The position numbers were made by a program, and so were the translations under genes. A DNA stretch of 64,000 bases from Microcebus murinus. Taxonomy: Eukaryota > Chordata > Mammalia > Primates > Cheirogaleidae. The stretch's first letter is position 1; every line of letters begins with the position of its first letter. The notes under the pieces are model-generated. The model saw only the letters and a list, made by a program, of their open reading frames with translations. It searched no databases and was not told the origin of the DNA. This document shows, piece by piece, positions 42,401-54,130 of the stretch. The stretch is from contig NC_134108.1 of assembly GCF_040939455.1 (NCBI RefSeq), positions 18,257,501 through 18,321,500 on the forward strand, written 5' to 3'.

Positions 42401-45400
42401 CCACCATCTTCTTAAGTGAAGTGTCTGCCTATAATTTTACCTATGTTAAACATTTATTTTCCATTGAAATTAATAAAATAGCCTTAAATATTTTGCCATC
42501 TATAAAATGTATTTTAAACTTCCCAAGATCCTAGGATCTCATATAATGCAAATTTGTTCATATAAAACAGAGTACATCAGAGTAATGTCTTTTCCTATTG
42601 CAGATACACAGACTAGTATAACATTAAAGAAAATCTCAGTGCTTCTTAAGCATGTTGTTTACAAAAGAATAAATAATATAATGTGTTTTCATCCCTATTT
42701 CTGCTGAGGATCTCAAAACACCGCATTGGCATCAGTTAAGTCATCCACATAAGATTCTCCACTAAGTAGAAAGGAGACTGATGTTTCCCTCTTAGGTTCC
42801 ATCTTAAGTCCTTATAGATGAGAGAACTAATGCACACACCTGTAGGCCAGCTTACTATATAACAGGTAGAAAATACTACACTTATTCCATTTTGCTTTAT
42901 TCCTAATTTTTGTACCACTCTTGAAAATACTTAACTATTAGAAACATTTTAATTTCAAAACTTAGTGATTAATTATTAATTTTTTCTCAAATATCTTCGA
43001 GGAAATCTCTCCCTTCTTTTTTTTTCTAATAGCATGATGTGTTTCTTTTTAGTTTTTAAATAACAACCTAATCCTGCTTTGTGTTGTGATTATTTTTATT
43101 AGATCTTCAAATCTTATATATGTGTCTTCACTTCTTGTTAGGTGTGTATTGATTGTGCCCTTAACAAAGGGCTGTTATTCATTTTTGTAAGCCCCAATCT
43201 CTGCAGGCGCTTTAGGGCAAGACCGTCCTTGGATTCTTTTGGATCTTGATGAGATAGAAATTGCAGGACATTAACAGAGAAACCAAAGGCTTACACTCTC
43301 TCCTTATTCCCCATCAACCACAATGCTAAGTACCCCACAGACAGCCCTTATAGTGTTGCCAGCCCGCAGCTACAGGTGAGAATTTTCAATGCACATATAT
43401 ATACTTCTGCACCTCAGGGTTTGTGAAGCTGCCTTGGAAAAGGCAGTGTTGCTTGGCCCTGGGCCTACAGTCAGACCCCACAGGGAACCCCACACATTGT
43501 TCCAGCAGGGAAAGGGTGTTCTCATCACTTCTACTTACATTCCCCTGGATAGAATCTGGGTGTCCATGGTAGCATCCAATTATAATTTCCCATTGCCTTA
43601 TTTGGGATGCAAAGGGACAAGCCTCTCTCTAGTATTTATAGAAATGTGAAATACCAGCAAGCACGATTTCTCAACAAAAGGTCTTTAAACAGCTTTGCCA
43701 ACTTTCCTTTCGCTTCCCTCACTGCAGGTAGGCAATTCAGCTCTGGCAAGGGGCACATGGTCATACCTGTTAACTTCGAGTTCCTGCGAGAAGAAAAATC
43801 ATTACTTAGCCCATTAGGGGGCTCAGGACTCATGGACAGGATTTCTCACAACATTTCCCTAATATGGCACTTGATCAGCATTGATTGGATTATTAATCTT
43901 TTCATGCCCTTGTTCTTTCTGTTTCTCAGCTTACTATAGTACATAGCTCAGGTACTTAAAGATATTTGTTAAATAAAGTTGAGTGAACATCCTCTGAAGA
44001 GCTGCTGAAATTAATAACTAGAATTTAAATTTTATCCAACTGATTTTTTTACATACATAGTAGGTCATAGATTCTGACTTTACTGTGATTTGCTTTATAG
44101 CATAGGCAAAAAAATAACCCATTTCTTCCTTTGGGTCTCCAATAAACCAATGACTTTTCTCAGGACTTCTGTCCCTCCCATGGAGAACTACATTCTCTTG
44201 CCAAAATACCTCAATACCTTTTGATAAGCTCCTGAGCTTTTAATTTTGTCCTTGTCTCCCACAGCAGATGCAGCTGTGTTTGGAGCCAAACTCCAAACCT
44301 TAGTGTAGTCTGGAGATTAGGTGAAATAAAATCTTTTGTATCATGGGTCATACTTCTAGGGAGAGCTAGGTTATTTATGAATGGTCGAATTTCTCACTGG
44401 ATTCACCACTGACCAGAATTTAATGTCATTGGTTGGGTCAAGTGCTCAAAACTGGGCAAGAGTTAGCCCCTCTCTACTCACCATTATCCCTAAAGTGGTC
44501 ATCTTGACTGTAGAAAATCTCCATTTCCCCAAAATTTAACTCTTAACATAGTACTTCCTGAACCTGTTGGCACCTATAGCTGTACTGTTGAAATGAACTA
44601 TTGAGATGACTAGTTTTGTGTAAGGTTATCAATTTCTCCCAATGATTTATTGTTCTCTGATGACCTTGGAAACTCTAATTTGATGCTTCAAGAGAAGACC
44701 ATCCTACTCATCCCTTGCCGGCAGATCATTGATTTAAAAATCAATCTTCAGTGTTTGGGGGAAATATGAGACTCTCCCCCACTATACAACATAATAATAA
44801 TGATAATAATAATTATTATTATGTTAGACAGACAATTCATGGAGTGTCATTTTGAAGTGAAAGACGAAAGAGAGTTCCTATAGTTATGTCAAATTTAAAT
44901 CTTGATACAATATAAAAAAATGAATAATAAATTTTTGAAAGATATTCTGGGACAGCTGCCACAATAATCAGAGTATATTGTTTTGGTTAGAGAGTTTACA
45001 ACTAATATATAGAGTTAGGGGAGAGCTTATTTTTCTCATTTTTAAAATCCTAAGACAACTGCCCCTTTAAGTCAACGTTGTTTACTTGGATGAAAAAGCC
45101 TGCTCTTTTCTTCACTTTTCTGAACAATGAAAATCAAATAAACTTTATAAAGATTATTTAAACTTGGAAAATCATCTGAATTACATTAACTCAAAAATAT
45201 ACCTGAATAAATACCATCTGAATTAGTTCCCTTGGGAGAATTCAGGAATTGCCACCTAGGCGCTGTCCAGCTTGAGGCCAGTTGCAGAATAATCCCACTG
45301 ATTTTATTGATTTTGTTTATGCCTGCTGAATGATGGTTGGTGCTCTTTATTCATAGCTTAATTTGGAGTTTCTCACAAGGAACATGAGGAAAATACAGCA

Positions 45401-46200
45401 GTCTCCCAGCTTTTCCAATGTGATAAAAAAGGTGAGGGCTTTGTTTCATGGTCTGTGCTAAAAAGGCTAGAGTATATTTATTTAGGCTGTTCCTGATTCT
45501 CAGAAGGTATGAGAAGCCTTCGTCCCAGGGCGAAGGCTTTTTTTGTCTTTTTTTCGTGGCACTGACATCATCCAACTGTTCAAATCGGAACTACACCTCT
45601 CCCAATTAATCTGTGTTTCCTATTTATGAGAATAAATTGTGGTTGAATCAGGTATGGTTTTATTCAGTTCCCCTGGATGCTATTTTTTAACTTTAAGAAT
45701 CATTTCAGATTGCTCTTTCTTAATGTTAGACTTTCCAAAGGGCCATTCTCTGAGAACCTCTGAAGCACCTTTGTTCCTAATGCTCATTCATTTTGACAGA
45801 ATGAGAGACAGCTGGACAGAGTGTCCTTCTTAGATCAGCTCCTGCAGTCATTCTTGATCTCTCTCCCTCCCTGATTCTTCTTCTCTTTCAAATCTCAGCT
45901 GCAAACATTCTCCTCCCTCTCCTATAGCACTGTTCAGAGTATTACTCATTATTTGTCTCAGGAGTCATATTATTTTTAGTAGCCCAGTCAAGAGTTTAGG
46001 ATTATAGCTTGAACATATGCTAAAATTCAAATAAAGATAACCCTAAGTACCCGAGGCTCCCTGGCTTCTGAGAACATAGCCAAGAGGCGGGTGAGAATGA
46101 AGGCAATTCACATCTCTCCACTGTTTATGGTATGTTGCCCAGGAGGGTTTCTGGATCTTCTGTTTTACTGGATCCTGTAAGTGACTTTTCATAAAATTAT
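42401..46200. other. Noncoding spacer
   Basis: No exon or RNA gene supported. Local features: an imperfect palindrome of ATA/TAT units at 44790-44823 and a hairpin with T-run at 45514-45546. An L2-like phrase occurs near 45850-45960. Open frames do not look coding. Confidence 0.4.
45514..45546 (+). other. 9-bp perfect stem-loop followed by T tract
   Basis: AAGCCTTCG (45514-45522) pairs with CGAAGGCTT (45531-45539) around an 8-base loop, and seven or more T follow. It looks like an intrinsic terminator by shape, but in mammalian nuclear DNA this is most likely fortuitous. Confidence 0.6.
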
Positions 46201-46210
46201 TCTGGAATAT

Positions 46211-46502
46211 AAGTGAAGTAAGTAACTCAGAAAGTCAAATATGGCAGGTTCTCACTTTTAAGGGGGAGCTAAACAATGGGTACACGTGGGTATGCAGAAT
46301 GGAATAATAGACATTGGTGACTCCAAAAGGTGGAGGGGGGTTGGCAGGAAGGGGCTGTGGGATGAAAAGTTACCTGTTGGGTACACTGTACACTATTTGG
46401 GTGATGGGTATACTGAAAGCCCAGACTTCACCACTACGCGATATATCATGTAACAAAACTGCAGTTGTACCCCCTGAATCTGTTAAAAAATAAATAAATA
46501 AA
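46211..46502 (+). mobile_element. L1 3' end, primate L1P/L1MA type
   Basis: AAGTGAAGTAAGTAACTCAG, GGTTCTCACTTTTAAGGGGGAGCTAAACAATGGGTACACG, TTGGGTGATGGGTATACTG and AACTGCAGTTGTACCCCCTGAATCTGTTAAAAAATAAATAAATAAA give a 5'-truncated L1. Its tail differs from the lemur-type tail at 53890, so it belongs to an older, shared primate family. Confidence 0.92.
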
Positions 46503-48339
46503 GTGGATGAAGTAGAAGGAGAAAAGAGAGTGTTCAGATATAGGTGCCTCGTCTCATTTTCTCTGTGGGGGGTTGGCCACTCCTCACGAGCTGCATCTCC
46601 AGAATAGAAAAGCCTTTAGCACAGAGGGTTTTCTCGTGCAGCTCTCTCCCAGATACATGTGGAGGCGGCAGGAGCAGTAGATTTGCCTTCTGCACAGCAG
46701 CTTGTCAGAGGGAGTGTCATAGAGCCAGTGAAATCTTCTTGTTCTTGTTGCTCTTTCTTTTAAAATAGAAGCATTTCCTCCGGTAACCTATTATAACCTA
46801 CTCCAGGGATTCCCCCCAATCTTCTATGTAAGAAAAGGGATAGCAGTGGAGCAAAGGCGATGTGAGGGTGGTGGGACAGAGGCCAGGGGACAACTGTTGA
46901 CTTCCTTAGGGACAGTAAGCACATGATCTGTCCCTAGAACATGGAGACCCCCAATATTCTGAAACCCAGTGGCCATTGTGGTGTTTTTTTGGGGGGAAGA
47001 CGACAGTTGCCTGGACTGCAAAATCCCGGTATGACTCCTAGAGCTTTTATATGGCTTGATACCAGCATGACAATGACAGTGTATAAACACACACTGTCCC
47101 TCTCTTTTTGTTCATATACACAAACACATGCACACACCATGAGTACGTATGCGACTCTTTAAAACAGGAATTTCTATGCAGAAAATTCTTTCTTTAATGG
47201 CAAGCCCCTTGATTCAAGGCAAAATGCAAGCTCTCTTGAATATGTTTCTTTTCCCTGTTTAAGACACACTTCCTATGGTGAGTCTTGCTGAGAGGAATGC
47301 CCTTTATTTCCCATCCCATCCATTTAATTATGCCTGAAATTTCTGCAGCAATCAATCCAGTGATGGCTTTCTAGTGTGGCCATGTGCAAATGTTAATATA
47401 GAGTAAGATTCATCTTTCTGCCAGCCCACTCCTATTGCCTGGGCCACAGAAATGGCAGAGTATCATCCAACCTCATGTCAGATTTGAATATAGAATGTAG
47501 AGTCACTACAACATCATAGAAACTAATGAGGATTATAACTGAAAGGCAGTAAAGTGTTGAATTGCTCATTCCACAGAAAATTTTCCTGGCATAAAAACAA
47601 AGTTTAATAAAAATTTTATTTTTAGGTTTTTCTAATAATTAAAAGTGATCAAATGTAGCTGTTCAGTTTAGTTGGTAAGCCAAAGGAAAGTATACAATTT
47701 TGAAGATACATTGATAATTAACTTCCTTTTTTTAATAACCTAATTAAGATGTATCCAGCATCTTGATGAACTCCTTAACATTTCAGCATGATTTTCCTTC
47801 TAATTAATAGATTGAATCATTGATTTCTCCTCTTCTTTTATTTCTTTCTCTGTAGATCTCTTTGCACAGAAACAATAAGATGGTACAATTATTCCTCTTG
47901 CTAATTATTTCAATAGAAATGGAAAAATGTGTTTGATTAAGAAAGGATATTGATAACTCTCTTGCAACATGTTAAATGTTGAGGAAAAAAAATCTACACA
48001 AGTCACTGTGAATATGAGAACTGGCAAGTAATAAGATTGGAGAATTGTTGAATGTTTCTTTCCAAATATGACACAAAAATTAGTGTTATATTTCATAATT
48101 AAAATATCTCAAATTACAGTTTTGTTTGAATATGTATGCGCATGCATATATTTTCAAAAGATCTAGGCAATCTATATTGTGAAGACTTCACAGGAATATT
48201 AAGATGGTCTACATTTTTTATGGGATACAATTATTATTTTGACCATTAATTTTCTTTTTATCTATACCCCCTAGTAATGCCTATGTCCTTTATCTAGCAC
48301 TGTTTTCATTTCAATATTTGCCATTGTTAATTAAGTATG
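46503..48339. other. Noncoding spacer, nothing identified
   Basis: CA/TG-rich patch at 47085-47140. No exon, RNA gene or nameable repeat. Confidence 0.4.
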
Positions 48340-48416
48340 AAGAAATTATTAATGTATAAACATTTATCAAGTGCCTCATCTGTGCCAGGTACTCCGCTTC
48401 TCAAATGAAAAATGAT
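48340..48416 (-). mobile_element. L2 3'-end scrap
   Basis: ACATTTATCAAGTGCCTCATCTGTGCCAGGTACTC is the reverse L2 terminus. It is cut off at the TTAA where the next element inserted. Confidence 0.55.
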
Positions 48417-48420
48417 TTAA

Positions 48421-48768
48421 CCACTTTGGTATGGCCCTCACCGGCCATGAAACCTTGCCCACATCCGGCACTCATAGTCCACATGGTAGTTTGCGCTGTG
48501 CATGGACAACAAATCTGTTTTGCTCTTGTGTGATGAGGAAAGCTTTAAAGCACTGAAAGCTCGTTTTGCTGTACAGACAGCTTTACTTGTAATGTAAATC
48601 AAAGTAGGTAACATATACATATATGTTTTCATCATGTTATTTTTAAATGTTCACAATTTTATTTTGATAAATGAAATATTAGAAAAATCATATCATGGCT
48701 GTCGGCTAAAGTCGCTGTGCACGTTCATCTATGGCTGTTGAATACAGTTGACGCTGGTACCGAAGTGG
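48421..48768. mobile_element. TTAA-flanked MITE, piggyBac-like (348 bp)
   Basis: TTAA lies immediately outside both ends (48417-48420, 48769-48772). The left end starts CCACTTTGGTA and the inverted right end CCACTTCGGTA: 11-bp terminal inverted repeats with one mismatch. TTAA duplication is diagnostic of the piggyBac superfamily. There is no transposase frame, so it is nonautonomous. Recently active piggyBac MITEs are known from mouse lemur, which fits the host suggested by the Alus. Confidence 0.85.
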
Positions 48769-48785
48769 TTAAGAAACTGGAAATG

Positions 48786-49133
48786 AGGCTGGGCGCGGTG
48801 GCTCACGCCTGTAATCCTAGCACTCTGGGAGGCCGAGGCGAGTGGATTGCTCGAGGTCAGGAGTTCGAAACCAGCCTGAGCGAGACCCTATGTCTACTAA
48901 AAATAGAAAGAAATTAATTGACCAACTAAAAAAAAATATATATATACAAAAAATTAGCCAGGCATGATGGTTCATGCCTGTAGCCCCAGCTACTCAGGAG
49001 GCTGAGGCAGGAGGATCGCTTGAGCCCAGGAGCTTGAGGTTGCTGTGAACTAGGCTGATGTCACTGCACTCACTCTAGCCTGGGCAACAAAGTGAGACTC
49101 TATCTCAAAAAAAAAGAAAAAAAAAAAAAAAAA
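48786..49133 (+). mobile_element. Strepsirrhine-type Alu with 15-bp target duplication
   Basis: GGCTGGGCGCGGTGGCTCACGCC start, linker AAATAGAAAGAAATTAATTGACCAACTAA, right arm GTTGCTGTGAACTAGGCTGATGTCACTGC and a long A-tail. The duplication AAGAAACTGGAAATG is at 48771-48785 and 49134-49148. It is one of the least diverged Alus in the window. Confidence 0.98.
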
Positions 49134-49254
49134 AAGAAACTGGAAATGCCTGGCCTATAAAAGACCAGGTTGATGCAGAGATCTATAATATTGTTCACAT
49201 ACTGGAAAAACTGTGGATAAAAGATTCATTTTACACAGTGTAGCTCCAGAGGCA

Positions 49255-49400
49255 ATAATACCTGTTTTTAGTTAGAGACAATTATTGAGAGCCTTCCATG
49301 CGCCAGTCACTGCCGTGGATCCCGGAGACACCACAGTGCACGGACGGACATTTCTCTATTGTCAAGAAGCAAACTGTCTATTGAAACTCAAATAGGTCGA
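49255..49400 (-). mobile_element. L2 LINE 3'-end relic
   Basis: ACAATTATTGAGAGCCTTCCATGCGCCAGTCACTGCCGTGGATCCCGGAGACACCACAGTG matches the L2 3' end in reverse with many changes. Confidence 0.6.
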
Positions 49401-49555
49401 AGCCTCAGGGAAGACAGTTGCAGCTCAACAACACAAAGACAGACTCCCTAGCAATTAGATCTGTCCAAAAATGTAACAGGCTGTCTTGTGAGATTTCATC
49501 ACCACTTTTGGGTGTGATACGCTAGGATGGGATATAGTAGAAGCACAGTCTAGAG

Positions 49556-49747
49556 CAGGCGTCCTCAAACTACGGGCCGTGGGCCACAATGGAGGTGTTT
49601 TTGGCCGTTTGTTTTTTTACTTCAAAATAAGATACGTGCAGTGTGCATAGGAATTTGTTCATAGTATTTTTTAAACTATAGTCTGGCCCTCCAATGGTCT
49701 GAGGGACAGTGAACTGGCCCCCTGTTTAAAAAGTTTGAGGACCCTTG
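49556..49747. mobile_element. hAT-type nonautonomous DNA transposon (192 bp)
   Basis: The left end is CAGGCGTCCTCAAACT and the inverted right end CAAGGGTCCTCAAACTT, with an 8-bp duplication outside (GTCTAGAG 49548-49555; GTTTAGAG 49748-49755, one mismatch). The interior holds TACGGGCCGTGGGCCACA and CAGTGAACTGGCCCCCTG. No coding frame. CAG-type ends and 8-bp duplication place it in hAT. Confidence 0.92.
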
Positions 49748-50068
49748 GTTTAGAGCAATGGACTGAGTGCAATTTAATGCTAGACATGAGTGAGTGGAAA
49801 AGGCATCATCAGAAGGTTGGCATCAAGCCATGCTCAGTAGTGAAAGAGCAAGTGGTCACTGGGCGTAAGGTAAGGGGAAACCCAAAAACCAAATGAAAGC
49901 AATGAGGCCAGAAATGAGTCAGAGGAGGGTTCGTGGCAGTTCAGGGAGTACACAGTGAAGGTCACTGGAGAACATGGCTACCTTTGATGCCTGTGGGAGA
50001 GGGCTTTTTAGTATGAACTAAAGGGACCTGCAAAGTCCCTGACATAGGGCTGAGCAAATGTCAAAGTT

Positions 50069-50262
50069 TAGAGTGCAGCCACATATAGCCAATAAAGATA
50101 CAGGGCAGCCAGTTAAATTTGAATTTCAGATAAACAACAAATAATTAATTTTAGTGTAAGTTCCAAATATTGCATGGGGCATATGTATACTATCATTTTT
50201 TTCATTGTTTATCTGAAATTCAAAGTTAATTAGACAAATTATATTTTATGTGGCAACCCTAA
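50069..50262. mobile_element. Palindromic MITE, about 190 bp
   Basis: AATTTGAATTTCAGATAAACAACAAATAATT (50117-50147) is matched in inverse by ATTGTTTATCTGAAATTCAAAGTTAATT (about 50204-50231), and the outer parts (GCAGCCACATATAGCC... and ...GTGGCAACCCT) are also inverse. The whole element can fold on itself. It resembles a known palindromic mammalian family (possibly MER53), but the name is uncertain. Confidence 0.8.
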
Positions 50263-50324
50263 CCAAAGTAGCATCAGCCAAGGTTCTGTAAAGGGGATCC
50301 ATTCGTAGGATCAAGTTAAAGTTA

Positions 50325-50450
50325 TTCAGAGGTATTTATGGCTAATATGTGCTAGATGCTGTGCTCAACATTGGGCATATAAAAGTGAACAAGACAGCTG
50401 TGGCCTCTGCTCCATGATGTTACTGTCTAGTGGGAGGAAAAGCCCATTCC
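50325..50450 (-). mobile_element. L2 LINE 3'-end relic
   Basis: TATGTGCTAGATGCTGTGCTCAACATTGGGCATATAAAAGTGAACAAGACAGCTGTGGCCTCTGCTCC is the L2 3' end in reverse. Confidence 0.75.
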
Positions 50451-50727
50451 GCAAGTGCTGTGATGGAGAAAGCACAGTGGTATGGGACACACAGTAGCTG
50501 TCTAATGTATTCCAGAGGGATCAGGAAATCTAAGATTTGACTGTAGCTCTTTCTTCAAAACAGCATTATGGAGGTAAAATGTTATACAAAAAATGCATGT
50601 GTTTAATGTGTGCAATTTGATGAGTTTGGACAAACTCACAAAGTTATACATAGTCACAGAGTTATGCCAACGCCTGTGACACCACAACCTAGGTAATAGA
50701 CATACCCAACACCTCCCAAAGTTTCCT

Positions 50728-53700
50728 TGTTTTGGAGAAGAGAAGATGGCTGATGGGAGATACCAGCTGCCAGATTGTCTCAGAAAGAAAGAAAAGTTTT
50801 AGATGAGAAAGAAAACAAACCAACAAACATAGATTAGGTATGATTCTGGGGGAAAAGTGCCAGAACCTACCAGAGATTCCACGGGAAGCAGTTGTGGAGC
50901 AGAATAAGAAGGAGCAAAATATTGGCAGAGATCAATACCCAAGAGGCTTGGAATCCAGTGAAAAGGGAAGGTGGAGTGTTTTGTTTCTCCCTCCCTCACA
51001 GCTCTGGCACTCAGGAGTCTGACTCCTGGGCTGCTGGGGAGCTTTTCCATCCTTACAAGCTGCTGCCACCAGTGAACCAGGAGGTTCTTGAGGACAAAGC
51101 ACCAGCCTGCCAGCCCCCTTGGGATTGATTCCCATCACCGCAAACGGAGCTGAAACGACAGGTGCTATATTGCTTCTCTACCCACCGTGTGCTTTTGTCC
51201 TCCCCAGGGGGCTTCCACCCCTGTTTTCATCTCAGCATTCCCACACCAACATTTCCCAACTCTGGCCCAGATTGTGGGAACCACAGGTCAGTGGGTCCTG
51301 GGGAATTTGCGTGACCCCGGAACCTGGACATTCCAGGTGGGCTGCCTTTCTGAGAGAGGGACAGAGACAACCAGAGTGCTTGTTTTCCTCCACCAGACTC
51401 TTTTCCTCCTCTTCTCTTCCCCCACCCATGGCTGCCAGAAGAGACGATTGAGCCAGGGCTTACAGGAGCAGTTGCTTCCCCTCTTTTGGTGCATCTACCA
51501 CACTGAGGCTTCTGCACAGAGTGTGGCTGAAACCTTTCTTCTTAAAGATCTGCATCAGACTAAGGGATGCTCAGACTGTGAGCTCACCGGCCCTCCATGC
51601 TGCTGCTTGCCCAGCTGCTCCATCAGAGCAGCGCACACCCCAAAGCAGAAGGACACCAAACCTACTCGAGAACCCTATAGGCAACTTGGGACTAGCACAC
51701 ATCTCCCTGGCATGGTGAGGGAATTGATCTTTGGGGACCTGGGGACAGGCCTGCGGGCCAAATCCTATACCCACATGGACTCAATCATGTTTCTTGGGGA
51801 CATGGAACAGAGATTTGTGAACTAATCTTGGGAGGTGAAGCATCTACATGGGCAGAACTGAAAAGAGAGTGCAGCAGGGACATAAATTTGATTCAACATA
51901 GTGCTGGAAGTTCTAGCCAGAGCCATCAGATAAGAAAAGAAAAGAAAGTATATCTAAATTGGGAAAGAGGAGGTCAAACTATAGTTTTTTGCTAATGATA
52001 TGATCTTATATCTAGAAATCTTCAAAGACTCCACCAAGAGACTTTTGGAATTGATAAATAAATTCAGCAAAGTCTCAGATTACCAAATCAATGTACACAA
52101 TCAGTAGTATTTTTATACAGCGATAACAGTCAAACTGAGAGTCAGATAAAAGACTCAATACCATTCAAAATAGCTAAAAAGAAAATAAAGCACTCAAGAA
52201 TATACTCAACAAAGGACATGAAAGATCTCTACAAAAAGAACTATGAAGCACTGAGGAAAGAAATCTCAGATAACACTAATGGAAAAATATATCATGCTCA
52301 TGGATCAGTAGAATCAACATTGTTAAAATGTCCATACTACCCAAAGTGATTTACAGATTTAATGCAATCCCCATTAAAATATCAATGTCCTATTTCAGAG
52401 ATCTAGAAAAAATAATTCTATGTTTCATTTGAAACCAGAAAAAAAGCCCAAATAGCCAAAGCCATCTTAAGCAAAAGGAACAAATTCAGAGGCATAACAT
52501 TACCAGATTGCAAACTATACTACCAGTCAATAGTAACCAAAACAGCATGGTATTGCCACAAAAAAACAGACATAGAGCAATGGAACAGAAACAAGAATCC
52601 AGATATAAAATCATTTACTCACAGCCAACTGATCTTTGACAAAGCAGACAACAATATACACTGGGGAAAAGAATCCCCATTCAAAAAATGGTTCTGGGAA
52701 AACTAGAGAGCCACATGCAGAAGAATGAAATAGGAACCATATCTGTCATCACTCACAAAAAATTAATTCAGGATGGATAAAAGATTTAAGTGTAAGGCAT
52801 GAAACCATAAGAATTCTAGAAGAAAATGTAGGAAAAACTCTTCTAAATATTGGCCTAGGCAAAGGATTTATGAAAACGACCACAATGGCAGTCACAGCAA
52901 CAACAAAAATAAATAGATAGGATTTGATTAAATTAAAAAGCTTCTGCATAGCTAAGGAAATAATCAACAGAGCAAATAGACAACCTACAGAATGGGAGAA
53001 AATATTTGTAAGCTATATATCTGGTAATGGCTAATAACAAGAATCTACAAAGAACTTAAGCAAATCAGCAAAAACAAAGAACTCTATTAAAAAGTGGCCA
53101 AAAGACAAGAACAGAAGGTTTTCAAAAGAAAAATAAACAAATGGCCAATAAACATATGAAAAAATGCTCAACTTCAGTATTTATCAGGGAAATTCAAATT
53201 AAAAACACAATGAGATATGACCTTACCCTGGTTAGAATGGATTTTATTAAAAAGATCAAAAGCAATAAATGCTAGCATGGATGCAGAGAGAAAGGAACGT
53301 TTATACACCATTGGTGGGACTGCAAATTAGTACAGCCTCTATGGAAAACAGTATGGAGATTCCTCAAAGAACTGAAGGTAGACCTACCATTTGATCCAGC
53401 AATCCCACTACTAGGTATTTACCCAAAGGAAAAGACACCTGCACCCAAATGTTTATTGCAGCATAATTTACAATTGCAAAGATGTGGAATCAACCCAAGT
53501 GCCTATCAATTCATGAGTGGATTGACAAAATATGGTATATGCATGCCATGGAATACTACTCAGCCATAAAAAGAATAAATTAATGCCTTTTGCAACAATT
53601 CCGGTGGAACTGAGAACCATTATCCCAAGTGAAGTATATAAAAAATGGAAAAAGAAACACTACATGTACTTGCCATTAAATTGGAACTAACACATGCACA

Positions 53701-53897
53701 GAGGGAAGTAAAACTCAGTGGAAATAAAGCAGGGGAAAGGAGGGAAGAAGAGGTGAATAAAAACCTACCTAACAGGCACAATGAACACTATATGGGTGAT
53801 GGATACATTTATAGCCCTGACTCAAGCATTACAAAAGTGATCCATGTAACCAAAAACAATTGTACCCCTGTAATATTTTGAAATGATATTAATTTGA
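50728..53897 (+). mobile_element. L1 retrotransposon copy with internal deletion
   Basis: One insertion framed by AAAGTTTCCT at 50718-50727 and 53898-53907. The first part (50728-51890) opens with AGAAGATGGCTGATGGG, like the L1 5' end with its YY1 site, and is GC-richer 5' UTR-like DNA. From about 51891 it is ORF2 from within the reverse transcriptase domain (CATAGTGCTGGAAGTTCTAGCCAGAGCC) to the 3' end with the lemur-type tail at about 53880. ORF1 and the front of ORF2 are missing. At 51988-52008 the RT catalytic block reads FANDMIL, with Asn for the first Asp. Stops and frameshifts throughout; dead. Confidence 0.82.
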
Positions 53898-53959
53898 AAA
53901 GTTTCCTGAGACAGGACAAAGCCCTGGGCACACTGACAATTACAATGTAGATGAAGCAT

Positions 53960-54130
53960 GAGAGTCTAGAGAATTAATCTGTTTTGTGACATTTGACATA
54001 TATTCATCTACCTCAGTCCTCAGTTTTACCATTTATAATTGGAGGGATACAATATAGAATCATTGTGAAAATCACATGAGATAACACAGTGCCTGACATA
54101 TACAGTAAGTACTCAATAAATTTAGCATTA
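53960..54130 (+). mobile_element. MIR SINE relic
   Basis: GACATTTGACATATATTCATCTACCTCAGTCCTCAGTTTTACC, ATCATTGTGAAAATCACATGAGATAACACAGTGCCTGACATATACAGTAAGTACTCAATAAAT matches the 3' half of MIR in sense. Confidence 0.8.

Noticed and set aside
51187..51825. 212-codon open frame, the longest in the window
   Set aside because: It lies inside the 5' UTR-like part of the deleted L1, lacks any known domain, and is overlapped by other chance frames.
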